Assembly (NCBI GenBank): GCA_027923505.1
Contig: BROI01000020.1
Coordinates: 496,001-560,000, forward strand
Source: Mayamaea pseudoterrestris
Taxonomy: Eukaryota > Bacillariophyta > Bacillariophyceae > Sellaphorales > Sellaphoraceae
Length of the DNA stretch: 64,000 nucleotides
Reading direction: 5' to 3'
How positions within the stretch are numbered: the stretch's first letter is position 1; the number at the start of each line of letters is the position of its first letter. This document shows positions 9,028 to 20,915 of this stretch, piece by piece. The notes below the pieces were generated by a model. It worked only from the letters and a program-made list of their open reading frames with translations. It searched no databases and was not told the origin of the DNA. The translations under genes and the position numbers were made by a program.

Positions 9028-10985
9028 ATGCTCACTGCAGCATCTACATTGGCTGCTCGATCAGGCGCTCGAGTCGTTGGTGATTCCATGGCAGCTGCCG
9101 CATCATCACCCCTACTGGTGCTCCATCCATGCGTGACCAACGCCTCTCGTCGCTTCCATCAGTCGCTAGCGTCCTCATCCTACTTGCACAAGAATGCCAT
9201 GCAGTTGCAGCGCGCCCACCGCTGGATGCAGTGCAAGGCCCGCCTCTATGCCCGCCACTTGCTCACCGTCGCTGCCCTGCACGCCGCCACGCTCAAGCAC
9301 CGCAGTGCCCTCATGGAGCGGTCACTCAAACCCGCCGAATGGAGCAACTGGTCGCGCAAGGAATGGTCCGACGAACTACTGAAAACACTTGGCTCCACCA
9401 AACTGGCGCGACTATGGAGCGCGACAGTACGACTCGGTCAGCTAACGCTACTAGCCGCGCCACTGTTGTGCATGCTACCACTTTCGCTCGTGTCGCAGCG
9501 CGCGACCGACTATATTTGGTCGTACGCACTCTGGGGCATTGAGCAGGCCGGTCCCACCTTTGTGAAACTCACGCAGTGGGCCACGACGCGGCAAGACTTG
9601 TTCAGTCCGGAATTTTGCAGCTACTTTGGCAAACTGCGCGACGAAACGAATGGACACTCGTGGAAGGAAACGCTCCAAATACTGCAGTCGCAGCCGCAAC
9701 TAGACTACTTGGAGCATGTTGATATCAACCCCACACCCATTGGCAGTGGCTGCATCGCTCAAGTCTACAAGGCCACGTTGAAACACGCCGTGGGCCAGTA
9801 CCCGGCCGGCACGGCCTTGGCCATTAAAGTGCAGCATCCACACATTTGGCAAAAAGTATGCGTCGACTTTTATCTATTCGACAAACTCAGTCACTTGCTG
9901 GAAAGCTTGCCGTATTTGAATCTCAAATACTTGAGTTTGACGGACACGGTGCGGCAGTTTCGCGACATTATGCTGCCGCAGCTCGATTTGACCTTGGAAA
10001 TGAAGCACTTGCAGCGGTTCAACCGCGACTTTTGCAACGAGGAGCAGGTCAAGTTTCCGAAACCAATCGAGCAGCTCACGTCGGAACTCGTCTTGACGGA
10101 AACGTTTATCAGTGGCAAACCAATCATGGAGTTTACCAAGGACAACGTGCCGTTTGCGGTCAAGAATGAACTTGCGTATCTGGGTTTGAATACGACGCTG
10201 AAAATGATGTTTGTTCATGATTGTAAGTGGGTAGTGGAGAAAATAGCTAATAGATTCGTTCGTTTTTGGTGGTGGAGAGTTCGCTATCGTGGCTTGTGTC
10301 ACTACGAAAAGCGGTGTACGGCTCGGGGTAACTTTTCGTATTTCTTACAGCATGCACCTCGTCTTTGTTTCTTCTGTTGCAGTTTTGCATGGTGATTTGC
10401 ATCCAGGCAATAGTAAGTTTATACATACTGATGGTCTAAAAGTAACTCTTGTGCTTGCTTGTCGCATCACTCACCATTGTTCTTTGCTCTTCCAAACAAT
10501 TACAAACACCAACAGTCCTCATTGGCTACAATGACCGTAACAAGCTCGTCATGAACTTGCTGGACTGCGGCTTGGTCGTCGAGGTTGGTCCCGAGCAGCA
10601 CGTCAACATGATCAAAATATTGGGTGCTTTTACACGTCGCAACGGCCGCTTGGCCGGTCAGCTCATGGTGGACACGAGTCGCGACTGCCAGGCTGGGCCG
10701 GAGGACGTGGAGCTCTTTGTGCAAGGCATTGAACTTATTTGTGTCGAGGATGAGGAGCACAACTTTATTGAATGCATTGGTGACTATGTGGCCGACATTT
10801 GCATGCTGGCGTGTCAAAAGCGGGTCAAGCTGGAGGCGAGTTTCATCAACATGGCGCTTGGCATTGAGATTATGGAAGGCATTGCCACGAAACTAAATCC
10901 GGACATTCAAGTGGCCAAGGTGGCGCTCCCCATGGTGCTGCAGGCGGAAGTGATGCACCGGTTACCAAAGTTTAGTCTGTGGTAA
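9028..10985 (+). CDS. ABC1/UbiB/ADCK-family atypical kinase, probably mitochondrial
   Basis: Exons 9028-10222, 10383-10412 and 10516-10985, with donors GTAAGT and GTAAGT; 564 aa. The 30-base middle exon encodes most of the catalytic-loop phrase FLHGDLHPGN, and exon 3 supplies the metal-binding LLDCGLV (the family DxG), so both joins are strongly supported. The N-terminal 120 residues are basic, then a hydrophobic segment (about 132-155) precedes the family start GPTFVKLTQWATTRQDLF. The next conserved block is GSGCIAQVYKATL, the Ala-containing loop that replaces the Gly loop in this family, followed by the AIKVQHP Lys. The canonical KxGQ motif reads KLTQ here. Family members support coenzyme Q metabolism in mitochondria and plastids. 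The WATTRQDLF context is ADCK2-like; the subfamily is inferred. Confidence 0.88.
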
Positions 10986-11750
10986 AATGCGACGAGATTA
11001 CTGTACTTGGGGAATTTGTGTTCGGGTGGTTGTCGACACACTTGCTTGGCGCAAAAGTCTCAAAGAAGCCTTAAGCTTGAGCCGACACGCCGCAGAGTCA
11101 CGTACCAGCGCGGCATTTTAGTGAGCCAGGTCTCCATAATACGCAGTATATATAAAAATCAGACGGGTTTGCTTTATCATCCTCTGTAAGTACGTGCACT
11201 TGTAGTGCCCTCGCCGCGCGTCGGCGTATTGCACCTTTTGGATCAGAATCCTTTGAAAGCTCTAGCAGCATAACTCCGTATGTACGCGTTACCTGCATCG
11301 GTGTATACAGCAATCGTCATGTTTCGCTATACAGTAATGTTCCTCTGCTGTTACTCAATGTTTGGCGATGGAGGTGATCAAGATTCGCATTTACGTTAAG
11401 TACCACCACTACGATTCAGTGAATGATACGCCACATTGTCGTAGCGTTACCCTCGCTCCGCCCTTCCTTTCGACCATGGCCAAGACGAACAAACGAAGTA
11501 GCCGTAGCTACGAAGACGTATTCAACAACCAAGCAAAAATATAGTTAAAACGATTTATCAGCAGGGGATGAAGCAAAAGTTGCGAGTCAAGTAAAAGCGT
11601 CCTAGACTTGCTGCTGCTGCTCATTTTTTCGCGAGCAGCCGGCGCGTGAGGACTCTCAATCATTTTATTGCATATCAAGCATTTTTTGCTTCAGAAGTAA
11701 AAGACTTAGATTAACGTCGCTTGGGGTCTGTTTTTTTTTTGATTTGGACC
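10986..11750. other. intergenic, nothing firm
   Basis: A 765-base spacer between two plus-strand genes. It holds several weak ORFs of at most 71 codons on both strands without protein-like composition, and a run of ten T at 11731-11740 just upstream of the transporter start. No RNA gene was seen. Confidence 0.4.
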
Positions 11751-14242
11751 ATGGCATTCTTTCTGGAGGACGATGAACATGATAACGACGAAGGTGCATC
11801 CTCCAGCGAAAATAATGAGCAGCAATTGCAGCACGATGAATCCTCTGTATCAAACATGCCGCAGCAGCAGCAAGCAGTACTCGCTATTCCATCACAAGAC
11901 AACGAAGCCTTGCGTCGCTACTCGACCAAATCGTCCGATTTGTCATCGTCTTTTTTGTCGTCACGGCATTCCGACTTTACCTTGCCCGTGAGCAATCGGT
12001 TGCTGCACAATGCGCCGCCGCCGCTGCAAGTGAATGGCGCAACTGTCATGATGAATCACAATAGTCACATGCCGTCACATGATGCTTCCGCTGGAGCAAG
12101 TACAAGGAGTCGGCGCCCCATCTTTTGCGGCAAAGTGCAGCGCAAGTACGACGTGGCGCCGGCGCTCGACAATGGCTTACTGTGGAGGAGTCACAATGAG
12201 CATGGCAGTGCTAGTAATGAGCAGCTGCACGAAACGAATAGATTACTAAACACTGATCATCATCAAGACAGTATCGAGCAGCATCCAACCGAAATTATGC
12301 GCAGTCCTTTTGATTTGCAGCATCAACATGGATCTGGAGCAAATGGAATTGGCAATGGCGGCAGCAGTCTCACGTTGCACCACGAGCACCAATGGAACAT
12401 GGACGACGACGAGCAGCAGTATCGAGCAACCTTTGATTCGACCATTTCTCCACTGGCGTCGCCGACAATATCATTGAGCGGATCGTCCGTTCGTGCAGCA
12501 ACAAGTGCTCATGAACACTCGTCCAAGCCAAAGCAACGACAGTCGCTGCTCGTGCATTGCGTGACGACCTTATGCTGCCGGAGGAGCAAACGACAAGAAA
12601 ATGCAACGGACAAGCATGCTTCCGAAAACGATGCAGTACCATTAACAATGACAATCAACGACACTTGCTTTCAGTCGCTCATTCTGGCACTCGCCGTGGC
12701 GTGTGTTTGGACGCCCAGCAATTTATTGGCACCCAACTTGACCATGGTGGCGCGCGACTTGCATATACTCGTCAAACGCGACTTGTACTTGGGGTCGTAC
12801 TGCGCCTTGGCGTCGAGCGTGCTGAGCGCGCCCATGGGCGCCTACATTGGGTTGCTGGCGGATGTGACTGTGAAACGAGTGACAGCGAGTGGAGAGAACG
12901 AACCGACGACGAGTGGATACGGCTCCATGCAAGATGGACTGGCCGTTGACACAAATGTACGTAAGCAACATGTTTCTCGCATGACGCGCCACGCACTATT
13001 TTGCTGGACCATTGCGGGAGGCGGCGTGACGGCCTGGCTGACTGGATCGCGCTGGTGCACTCGCTATTGGCAATTGCTGTTGCTGCGCGTGTTGAATGGC
13101 GGTTTCATGACGGGGTCCGTGCCAATTGCCTTTAGCATCATGGCCGACTGCTTTGGCAGTGAGCAGCGCAACGCAGCGAGTAGCGGACTGACCGCCATGA
13201 TGGGGTTTGGCATGATTGCTGGTCAAATTTATGCTGGCATGACGGGTCCGCCGCTCGGATGGAAGCATGGCTTTCGCGTGAGTGGAGTCGTGACCATCGC
13301 CATGGCCGTCTTGTGCTACTTTCTTGTAAAGGAACCGGAGCGCGGTGGCAAGGAAAAGGCTCTTCAAGACATGTTGCAGTCGGGCAAGCGCTACGAGCGA
13401 AAGCTAACATGGTCTCGTTTCGTACAATCTATGAGGCAAAACAAGTCGAATGCCATTCTCATCTGGCAAGGTTTCTTTTCCTCCATGCCCTGGGGCATTA
13501 TTTCCGTTTTTTTGAACGACTACCTGTCGCAGGAACGTGGATTCAGTGTTGCCGACGCCACCTTCATGGTTGTTTGCTTTGGCGTTGGCTGTGCGATTGG
13601 AGGAATACTTGGAGGTGTCATTGGACAACGAATATACGACTTTCGTCGATCATGGCTGCCCCTCTTCATGTCTGCCACGACGATGCTTGGAATTCTTCCG
13701 TTCATCTGCCTTTTGAATACACATTTCACCAACGCGCATGGACCAATGGGTCTTTTTCTGACCGTTTCCGGCGGCATTATCGCCAATCTTCCGTCTGTCA
13801 ACTCTCGCCCATGCCTCATCAACGTGAATCCACCCGAATCGCGAGGAGCGGCCTTGACGGCTGCCAATGTGCTGGTCAATTTGGGTCGCGGCCTTGGCAC
13901 ATCGACAGTTACGCTCATGGTTGTCATTTTCGAAGTTGATCGGCAGTTTGCTTTCAATGTTACGGTAGGTTGTCATCGTGTCTGCTACTCTTGTCAATCG
14001 CTTGGCTCATGCTTGACTCTCACGAGCGCCACTGCCATGTTTCACGTTTGCAGTTGATTGTATTTTGGTCCATTTCCGCCTTGCAACTGATCTTCCTTTC
14101 AAAAACTCTTGCCCAAGACCAAGACGCCATGGAAGGTGAGCTTGCCGCCTACGCCTTGACGGCCATGGAGAAAGACGAGGACGAGGACGACGACGAGTCC
14201 ATCAAAGTAGCTGGCGTCCATGCATCGCTTGCATGCTTTTGA
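11751..14242 (+). CDS. major facilitator superfamily transporter (spinster-like) with long cytosolic N terminus
   Basis: Exons 11751-13964 and 14054-14242, donor GTAGGT, acceptor TTTGCAG, phase 0; 800 aa. The first 300 residues are acidic, His/Gln/Ser-rich and probably disordered. From about residue 301 the membrane part begins (CFQSLILALAVACVWTPSN), with about twelve hydrophobic helices. The loop after TM2 contains LLADVTVKR at the MFS motif A position; TM4-5 contains GSVPIAFSIMADCFG and the second half GIISVFLNDYLSQERGFS. The pattern is that of spinster-type or organic-anion MFS carriers; the substrate cannot be told. The C-terminal exon adds the last helix (LIVFWSISALQLIFLSKTL) and an acidic cytosolic tail. 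A 5' run of T and a large N terminus suggest protein-level regulation, but that is inference. Confidence 0.85.
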
Positions 14243-14522
14243 TGACCAAGCGGCGCGCGAATAAGCTTTTTGGAGCTCTTGGTACCTTCGCTACATCTGT
14301 TGTCATGGCGCAATGCGACGGGCTTGTGCGCAGGAGCCATGTGATCGCTAGTCAGCAACGTTGCAACTGCGAGAGATTGTTTGCAATATATGTAATTCTA
14401 CCATGTACAAATGGGTAAATGGCTAAGTTTGCACATTATTATTGCTGTAATTAAAGTCTATGGTCAAATCAAAAATTTAAAGCTGGTAGCCGAAATTGCT
14501 CAAAATATTAACAAAGGAGCAT

Positions 14523-15272
14523 TCACTCCACTTGCACGACAATGGCAGCGGCAAGCCTTGGTCGAACGTGACGCTCACTTTCCGTTTCGTCCGACACGGC
14601 TCGCTTCAATACTGGCCGTAGCGCTACCGGTAGCGGCGTCGTGAATGGCGCTATCGTCGGCTGCTCGGTGATATTATGTTCAATAGATTCACGCTCCATC
14701 GTTTCAGTTTCATAAACTCGCTCATAGTCGCGTTTGCCTTCCTCCAGCGCCAATTTCTTGGCCCAGCTGGTGCATTTTGAACATAACTTGGCCAGTTTCG
14801 TTGCGCAAAGTAGCGTTTGCGACGCCTTTAAAATGTATTTATTGGCCATGTACTTGCGCCGCTGTCGCTCGAGGCAGCTGCGCAGCTCGAGGCCGCGACT
14901 GGTAGCGTTTTCGGGCGTGAGTGAAAGATCTTCTTGGTCTGGTAGCGGCTTGTCCAAGGAAAATGTACTCATTGATGTACTGGAACTAGTCGTTGCGCTG
15001 CTGCTGCTGCCATTATCATTCAAAGTGTTACTCATCAATTCGCTCGCAACGTGCTGGCGCATGTGCCGACAAAGCTCGCGCGCCTCGGTGCGAAAGACTT
15101 GCAAATCCTCCGCTTGGTACCACCGGGAGAGTATATTGACATCTTCGTCGTAAGCAGTAGTAGGTATAACGTGCGCCAGCTCGGAAAAGCGGACCGAGCG
15201 AGTGCGACTGTTCGTGAGAGCGTCCGCGTTGATGGCTGCTGGTGAGGAATTCATGCTGCTAATGCCGCTCAT
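14523..15272 (-). CDS. diatom-type 'VRFSELAHVIP' protein, unknown function
   Basis: A single exon of 249 aa from the ATG at 15272. Upstream codons are open for 115 more, but their composition is not protein-like, so this ATG is preferred. Residues 20-70 hold TRSVRFSELAHVIPTTAYDE followed by a Trp-Tyr helix and EDLQVFRTEARELCRHM. Diatom genomes carry many proteins with an N-terminal 'VRF....V..IP' segment followed by a helical 'WY...E...F' block; this is from general knowledge and the role is unknown. The middle is Ser-rich, then come basic helices including a Lys/Cys-rich region (CATKLAKLCSKCTSWAKKLA), and the C terminus is low-complexity. It is probably a nuclear or cytosolic regulator, but that is a guess. 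Confidence 0.65.
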   Translation of the reverse strand: MSGISSMNSSPAAINADALTNSRTRSVRFSELAHVIPTTAYDEDVNILSRWYQAEDLQVFRTEARELCRHMRQHVASELMSNTLNDNGSSSSATTSSSTSMSTFSLDKPLPDQEDLSLTPENATSRGLELRSCLERQRRKYMANKYILKASQTLLCATKLAKLCSKCTSWAKKLALEEGKRDYERVYETETMERESIEHNITEQPTIAPFTTPLPVALRPVLKRAVSDETESERHVRPRLAAAIVVQVE

Positions 15273-16309
15273 GCTGCTCTTTTCGATATATAATAATATT
15301 GAGGAGCAAGGCTTTGGATTAGTCACGTCAAGATAGCACATTGTGGGTTTCAATATTGTTGCAGATGGAGTCGGAAGGAAGGAACAATAAACGCGGCGCT
15401 GATGCCATGGGATTCGAGACGCAGATGATGGAGCGCTGCGCGCGCATGCAGGTTTGAAGCACTGGTCCCGCATGAAGGTTTGAAGTGTGGCGTGGAGAGT
15501 GATGGAACCAAGACTGACTTTCGGAGAGAATGACGCATGACGGAGGAAGTTCCAAGAATGCAACGCTGCGTCACACTTCCTGCTTGGACGAATATGGCCC
15601 GAGCGCGATTGACACATTCATTATTGCTTATTGCATGGCGAGAATCTACTGGTATCATAGTCGCCATGCTGTACAATAACAAAGCTTGCTTGTTCATTGC
15701 TCGAAGCTATGATGAAGAGCACCGCAGTCCCCGAACTGACACGCTCGAGAGACTTGAAGGATGGTGTCCAAGGATACTGCATACGTCTTGCCCAGCCGAT
15801 ACTCAAAGACTTGCTACAAAGCACTTGGCGCCTGACGAACGTAGGCCTGGCTCGACTCATGTTCAAATTTCGCCTAGCAATTTCATCATGGTCGCGCAAT
15901 GGATTGAATTAGCTAGGGTGGCTCCGCCGCGATGCACCTGTTACATCTGACAGTGAGTCATAAATGAGTCATGAATGCAATGCACGATCGAGAAGCGTTT
16001 TATTCCAGTATTGCCATACTGAAGAAATTCGTCAATTGCCATTTATTATACTGCAAGAAGTACGATATGACACAATAGGTCATTCCAAGAATGTCATTTT
16101 CGTCGCGATCGGATGCATGTTCCGCGGATCGGTTCCCTCCGCGACTCGACATGTTTGATCCAAAGAAAAAGCAGCGATGCATTCATTCCTCGTCAACAAC
16201 CTCATTCTTCGTCTCGATGCAACAACTCCCGCGACAATCAATCAATTCATCGCTTGACAACAAGAAAGCTTTTAGACTCTAGCTGTGCTTCCCAGATATC
16301 GGCAACAAA
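15273..16309. other. intergenic, nothing firm
   Basis: About 1 kb between divergent genes, so it should include the promoter of receptor copy 1. Small ORFs occur on both strands but none has a recognisable motif. No RNA gene or mobile element was seen. Confidence 0.4.
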
Positions 16310-19300
16310 ATGATGACGCAAGGAGCAGCAACAGCCACCGCCGAGGACTTTACCTCCCAGTCGTCCGACTTTTATGAATGTAACAACGAAAGCTACGATG
16401 ACGACGACCAAATATTTCACGACGACAGTGACGACGACAGCGACATTTCCATAGTGTTGAAGCAAAAGCGGCAGCAACCAATGGCGCGCGGCAACGCCCT
16501 TGGTCACCGTCGCCAAGGCATCAATGTCACGCGCGTTGGCATGATGGTGACCATTGTCTTGATTGGCATTGCCATGTCCGTGGGCGTCTACCAAATGCTG
16601 CATCGCAAGGAGCATGCGGCAAACGAAGCAGTGGTGAGTTGGCGAATGCAATGGTTATGATAGTCGCTTTGACGCGTTTGTAATTGTAAATGTACTCATT
16701 CCTTCACATTATTCTTTCGTCATACTCTAGTACATTGACTTGACCATGACACTGGAGCAAGCAATCACTGCCAAAGTACAGTCCATGCAGCAATCCGTTT
16801 CAAACCTTGCTCAAGCCGTCACTCTATCAGCGTCATTGAACGAAGCGTCTTCCTTTCCCTTTGTGACCGTCTCCATGTTTGATGCGCTGGCGCAGCAACG
16901 GGAGCCTGGTGTCACGTCCATCATGTACGCGCCCAAAGTAGCGGCGTCGCAGCGAATCGATTGGGAGCAATACGCGCTGGAACATGCCGACAAATTGATG
17001 GTAGCGGCGAGTGCATTAATGGAGCAATCGACAATTAGCGATGCAACGAGTGACGCAGCCGCGACCAATGTAACCATTCCGGCCTTGATTCATCCCGAGC
17101 CAGCTTCAAGCGATGCATACTACCTTCCAGTCTGGCAAGTCGCTCCATTCAGCAGCAACATGATCAACTTCAATCTACGCTCGGCGCTTGGCGAAACCGT
17201 TTTTGACGCGGCGGCGGCAGCAAGCTTGGATCGACTCGTCGCCTGGACCAACGTTGGCATGAATGCCAGCTTTACGAATGTGAGCGAGCTGCCGTTCCAG
17301 TCGGGCCCGTCAATGACGCAGCAGCAGCAGCAGCAGCAGTCATTCATAGTGGCGCCAGTATATGCCGCAACAACAACTGATGCTGCTGGCAACGACATGA
17401 CGTCCCGTTCACCAGCAGTCGCAGTTGGCTTTGTCATTGGAAGTGTTGCTTGGAGCGACGTGCTGTCCAACTTGCTACCCTACGGCCAGTATGGCGTGAC
17501 CGTCGTATTGCAAAACACCTGCGGATCAAGTTTGACGTTTTTGCTGCAGCAGAGTAAAGCTCAGTTCATTGGCATTGGCGACTGGCACGATGGCGCCTAC
17601 GAACATACGGCTGTTTTGGTGCCATTGATGAACAACGCGACGACGACCGAAACGACAAGCCATATTGGTGTTTGCGACTATTTCATGACCTTTTACGCGA
17701 GCAATGTATACCAGGCGTCCATCCAGTCGGGGACGCCGTGGACCGTCACGCTGGCCGTCATGGGGGTCTTTTGCTTCCTCGCGCTGGCGTTTGCGTTGTA
17801 CGACGCCTACACGACCCGACGCAACCAGGCAGTTCTGGCGACGGCGACAAGGTCGCAGGCAATATTGGTGAGTATTGGTGTGCTGGTAGTTCATGTTGAT
17901 GACAAATATCGAATAATAGCGGTTGCAGTGTGATTTCCTAACGTTCCATATGTTCGCCATTTACGCAGGCAAACTTGTTTCCATCCAATGTTCGAGAACG
18001 TCTTTTTGCGGAAAAGGAAACGGAACAACCAAGAAAGCAACGAGCGAGGCAGCCGCAGAATTTAAAAGCTCTGATGAACAGTGGCTTGAGCAGCATGGAG
18101 GGAGAACTTGACGCCGACATGGGGTACAAGGGCAAGCCTATTGCGGACTTGTTCACCGAATCTACCGTCCTCTTTGCCGATATTGCCGGGTTTACTGCGT
18201 GGAGGTAAGATACTTCGAGTCCATGGGTATCACATCACTCACTTTCTCTCCATCTAACGTATTTGTTCCCGCCACAGCTCGCAACGCGAACCCGCCCAAG
18301 TCTTTACACTTTTAGAGACTCTATATCGTGCCTTTGATGAGATTGCAAAGCGACGCCGCGTCTTCAAGGTGGAGACGATTGGTGATTGCTATGTGGCCGT
18401 CACTGGAGTCCCTGAAGCACAAAAGGATCACGCGGTGCTGATGTGTCGATTCGCCCGCGATATGATGAACAAATGTCATGCTTTGACCAAACGTTTAGAG
18501 ACTACTCTGGGCCCTGATACCGGAGACTTGGACATGAGGGTTGGGATTCATTCAGGACCTGTAACAGCCGGTGTGTTGCGAGGGGAACGCTCGCGGTTCC
18601 AGGTACGTTGAAAGCTTCTCCTGAAGTCTCTCATTCTGCGCGACCCAACTCACTTTGCCTTTGATCGCCAACAACTCACAGCTCTTTGGTGATACAATGG
18701 TACGTATATTTCGCTTTTTATGTCGTCTGCAAGCAGAGACTTTACAATGCTCACAGTTGCCATGAATTCCACGATGTAGAATACTGCTTCCCGCACCGAG
18801 AGCACGGGCATTCGAGGCAAGATCCAGCTCTCGCAGGATACTGCTGATTTACTTAATAGCATGGGGAAGAGTCATTGGATAATCCAGCGCGAGGACAAAG
18901 TGTTTGCCAAGGGCAAGGGCGAGATGACGACCTTTTGGTTGCTCATGAGCAAATCCGATGCCGCTTCCAGCAGCGGCGATTCGGACATGTCGATGAGTAG
19001 CCGCTATGTAATCAAGGAAGTGGAAACACGCACAGTCATTGCTCAAATGGCATCGGAAAAGACGTCGCGTCTGGTGGAATGGAATTGCGAAGTCATTTTA
19101 CGACTGCTGAAGCAAATTGCATCGACTCGAATGCGTTTACCTCCTGGACGGAAAGGCAAGATTGACGAAACCAAGTTCATGTGCGCCGGAACGCTCGCGA
19201 TTGATGAAGTGAAGGAAATCATTTCGCTCCCAGTGTACCATGAGTCAAATACAGTTGACATTGATTTGGATAGCGTCCGCCTGCCCATGGCCGTCGTTGA

Positions 19301-20666
19301 CCAGGTGTACGACTTTGTGTCTCATATCTCTGCCTTGTACCGAGACAATCACTTTCACAACTTTGAGCACGCCTCCCATGTTACAATGTCAGTCACTAAG
19401 CTTTTATCTCGGATTGTGGCGCCGTCCGATATGGATGCAGCGGGCAAATCGTTGCATGACCACACGTATGGCATTACGTCATGTCCCTTGACCCAGTTTG
19501 CATGCATATTTAGCGCCTTGATCCACGACGTTGACCATTACGGAATTCCTAACACTTTGCTGGTCTTGGGCAAGACGCAACTCGCAGCCTACTACAAGAA
19601 TCAGAGCGTCGCCGAGCAAAACTCGGTGGATATTGCCTGGCACTTGCTCATGGACAGTTCGTACGCAGACATGAGAGCTGCCATTTACTCAACTGACGAG
19701 GAGCTGAATCTTTTCAGGGCACTTGTTGTCAATAGTGTCATGTCAACCGATATTGTTGATAAGCGGCTCAAGTTCTTGCGGAACGAGCGGTGGGACAAAG
19801 CCTTCTCCAAAAGATCAATGGGTGAAGATGCAAAGACAGTGAATGACCGAAAGGCTACCATTGTCATTGAGCATTTGATACAGGCAAGTGATGTATCACA
19901 CACGATGCAGCACTGGCATATATACCGCAAATGGAATGAGCGCTTCTTTTTCGAGTGCTGGACCAGCTACTGCGAAGGTCTCACTCCCGAAAACCCGGCC
20001 GACTCGTGGTACAAGGGCGAAATTGGATTCTTTGACTTTTACATTATACCACTTGCCAAAAAGCTCAAGGACTGCGGTGTCTTTGGAGTCGCTAGTGACG
20101 AGTACTTGAACTACGCGAACCGCAATCGTGCGGAATGGCAAGCCCGTGGCCAAGAAGTCGTTCAGGAAATGCTTAATAAAGCGCAGCAGTTGATGGAGGG
20201 ACCGCCCATGGAGTACACTCTCGGAATGCCTACCTCGCTGGCACCACCAGAAGCAGCGCCTGACATGGTCGAGCCAATGATGGAGTCTGTTGAAGCTATG
20301 AACGTAGCTCCCGCGTGTACGGCACCATCATCACTCGTGATTCATTCAACCACTCCCCGACCCATCGCTGCCAAGCTCACGTCGTCGCAAGTCATGCGGC
20401 CGCCGTCACCGTTCAAAACGGCAGTCTTGGTGGATGATGAAGATGGCGCAGTCTCGCCAAGCTTTGCTGCAACTGCTTCATTCATCGAGCCAACGCTGCA
20501 TTCAGGCGCGGAGGCGAGTGCAGTTGCATCTACGGCTGCGTTACCCAGCGGCGGCTCGTCCAATCATTCGCTCTCGACGCACAGTGCATCGTCAGCCTTT
20601 GAGCGAACAAGCTCCTTCAAGATGCCAAAGAAGGAACATGCTCCGAATGAAATGCTCTTCTTGTAA
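16310..20666 (+). CDS. receptor nucleotide cyclase-PDE fusion, copy 1
   Basis: Exons 16310-16633, 16731-17867, 17969-18204, 18278-18602, 18682-18699 (18-base microexon) and 18780-20666; 1308 aa, all GT-AG. Acidic cytosolic N terminus, TM1 about 76-96, ectodomain to about 445, TM2 about 446-465, class III cyclase about 515-720, PDE about 760-1120. Cyclase: metal Asp residues in VLFADIAGF and VETIGDCY, transition-state Asn/Arg in NTASR. The Glu of VETIGD predicts guanine, but the usual partner Cys is Gln (RFQLFGD). PDE: HNFEH near 873 and HDVDH near 929. It should make and break cGMP or cAMP. It differs from the others in lacking all ectodomain introns, in a unique intron after TM2 (after SQAIL), a (CAG)7 polyGln at 17319-17339 and a C-terminal Ser/Pro/Ala-rich tail of about 165 aa. 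Confidence 0.92.
17319..17339 (+). repeat. (CAG)7 trinucleotide repeat
   Basis: Seven CAG codons give a polyGln run in the ectodomain of receptor copy 1. It is absent from the paralogues and could vary in length between alleles. Confidence 0.9.
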
Positions 20667-20915
20667 TACCGGTATGATGCAAGGAAACGTTGCGAGTGCG
20701 GGGCCAGTGCTCTTGCACCACTAGAAAGATAACAACAACATAGATACATAATAAATAAGCTCCTCGTAAGTAGCTTCCGATGCATGTAAAAACCATGGCG
20801 CAATTGCTTTTGTTCGCTGCAAGCGAGTGTAGCGTTTGCTAGCTAAAGTGTGAGCGACTGTGAATACAATGTCGCATCACAACTCATTTTCGGCGAGCGA
20901 TGACTCGGTCGCGCC

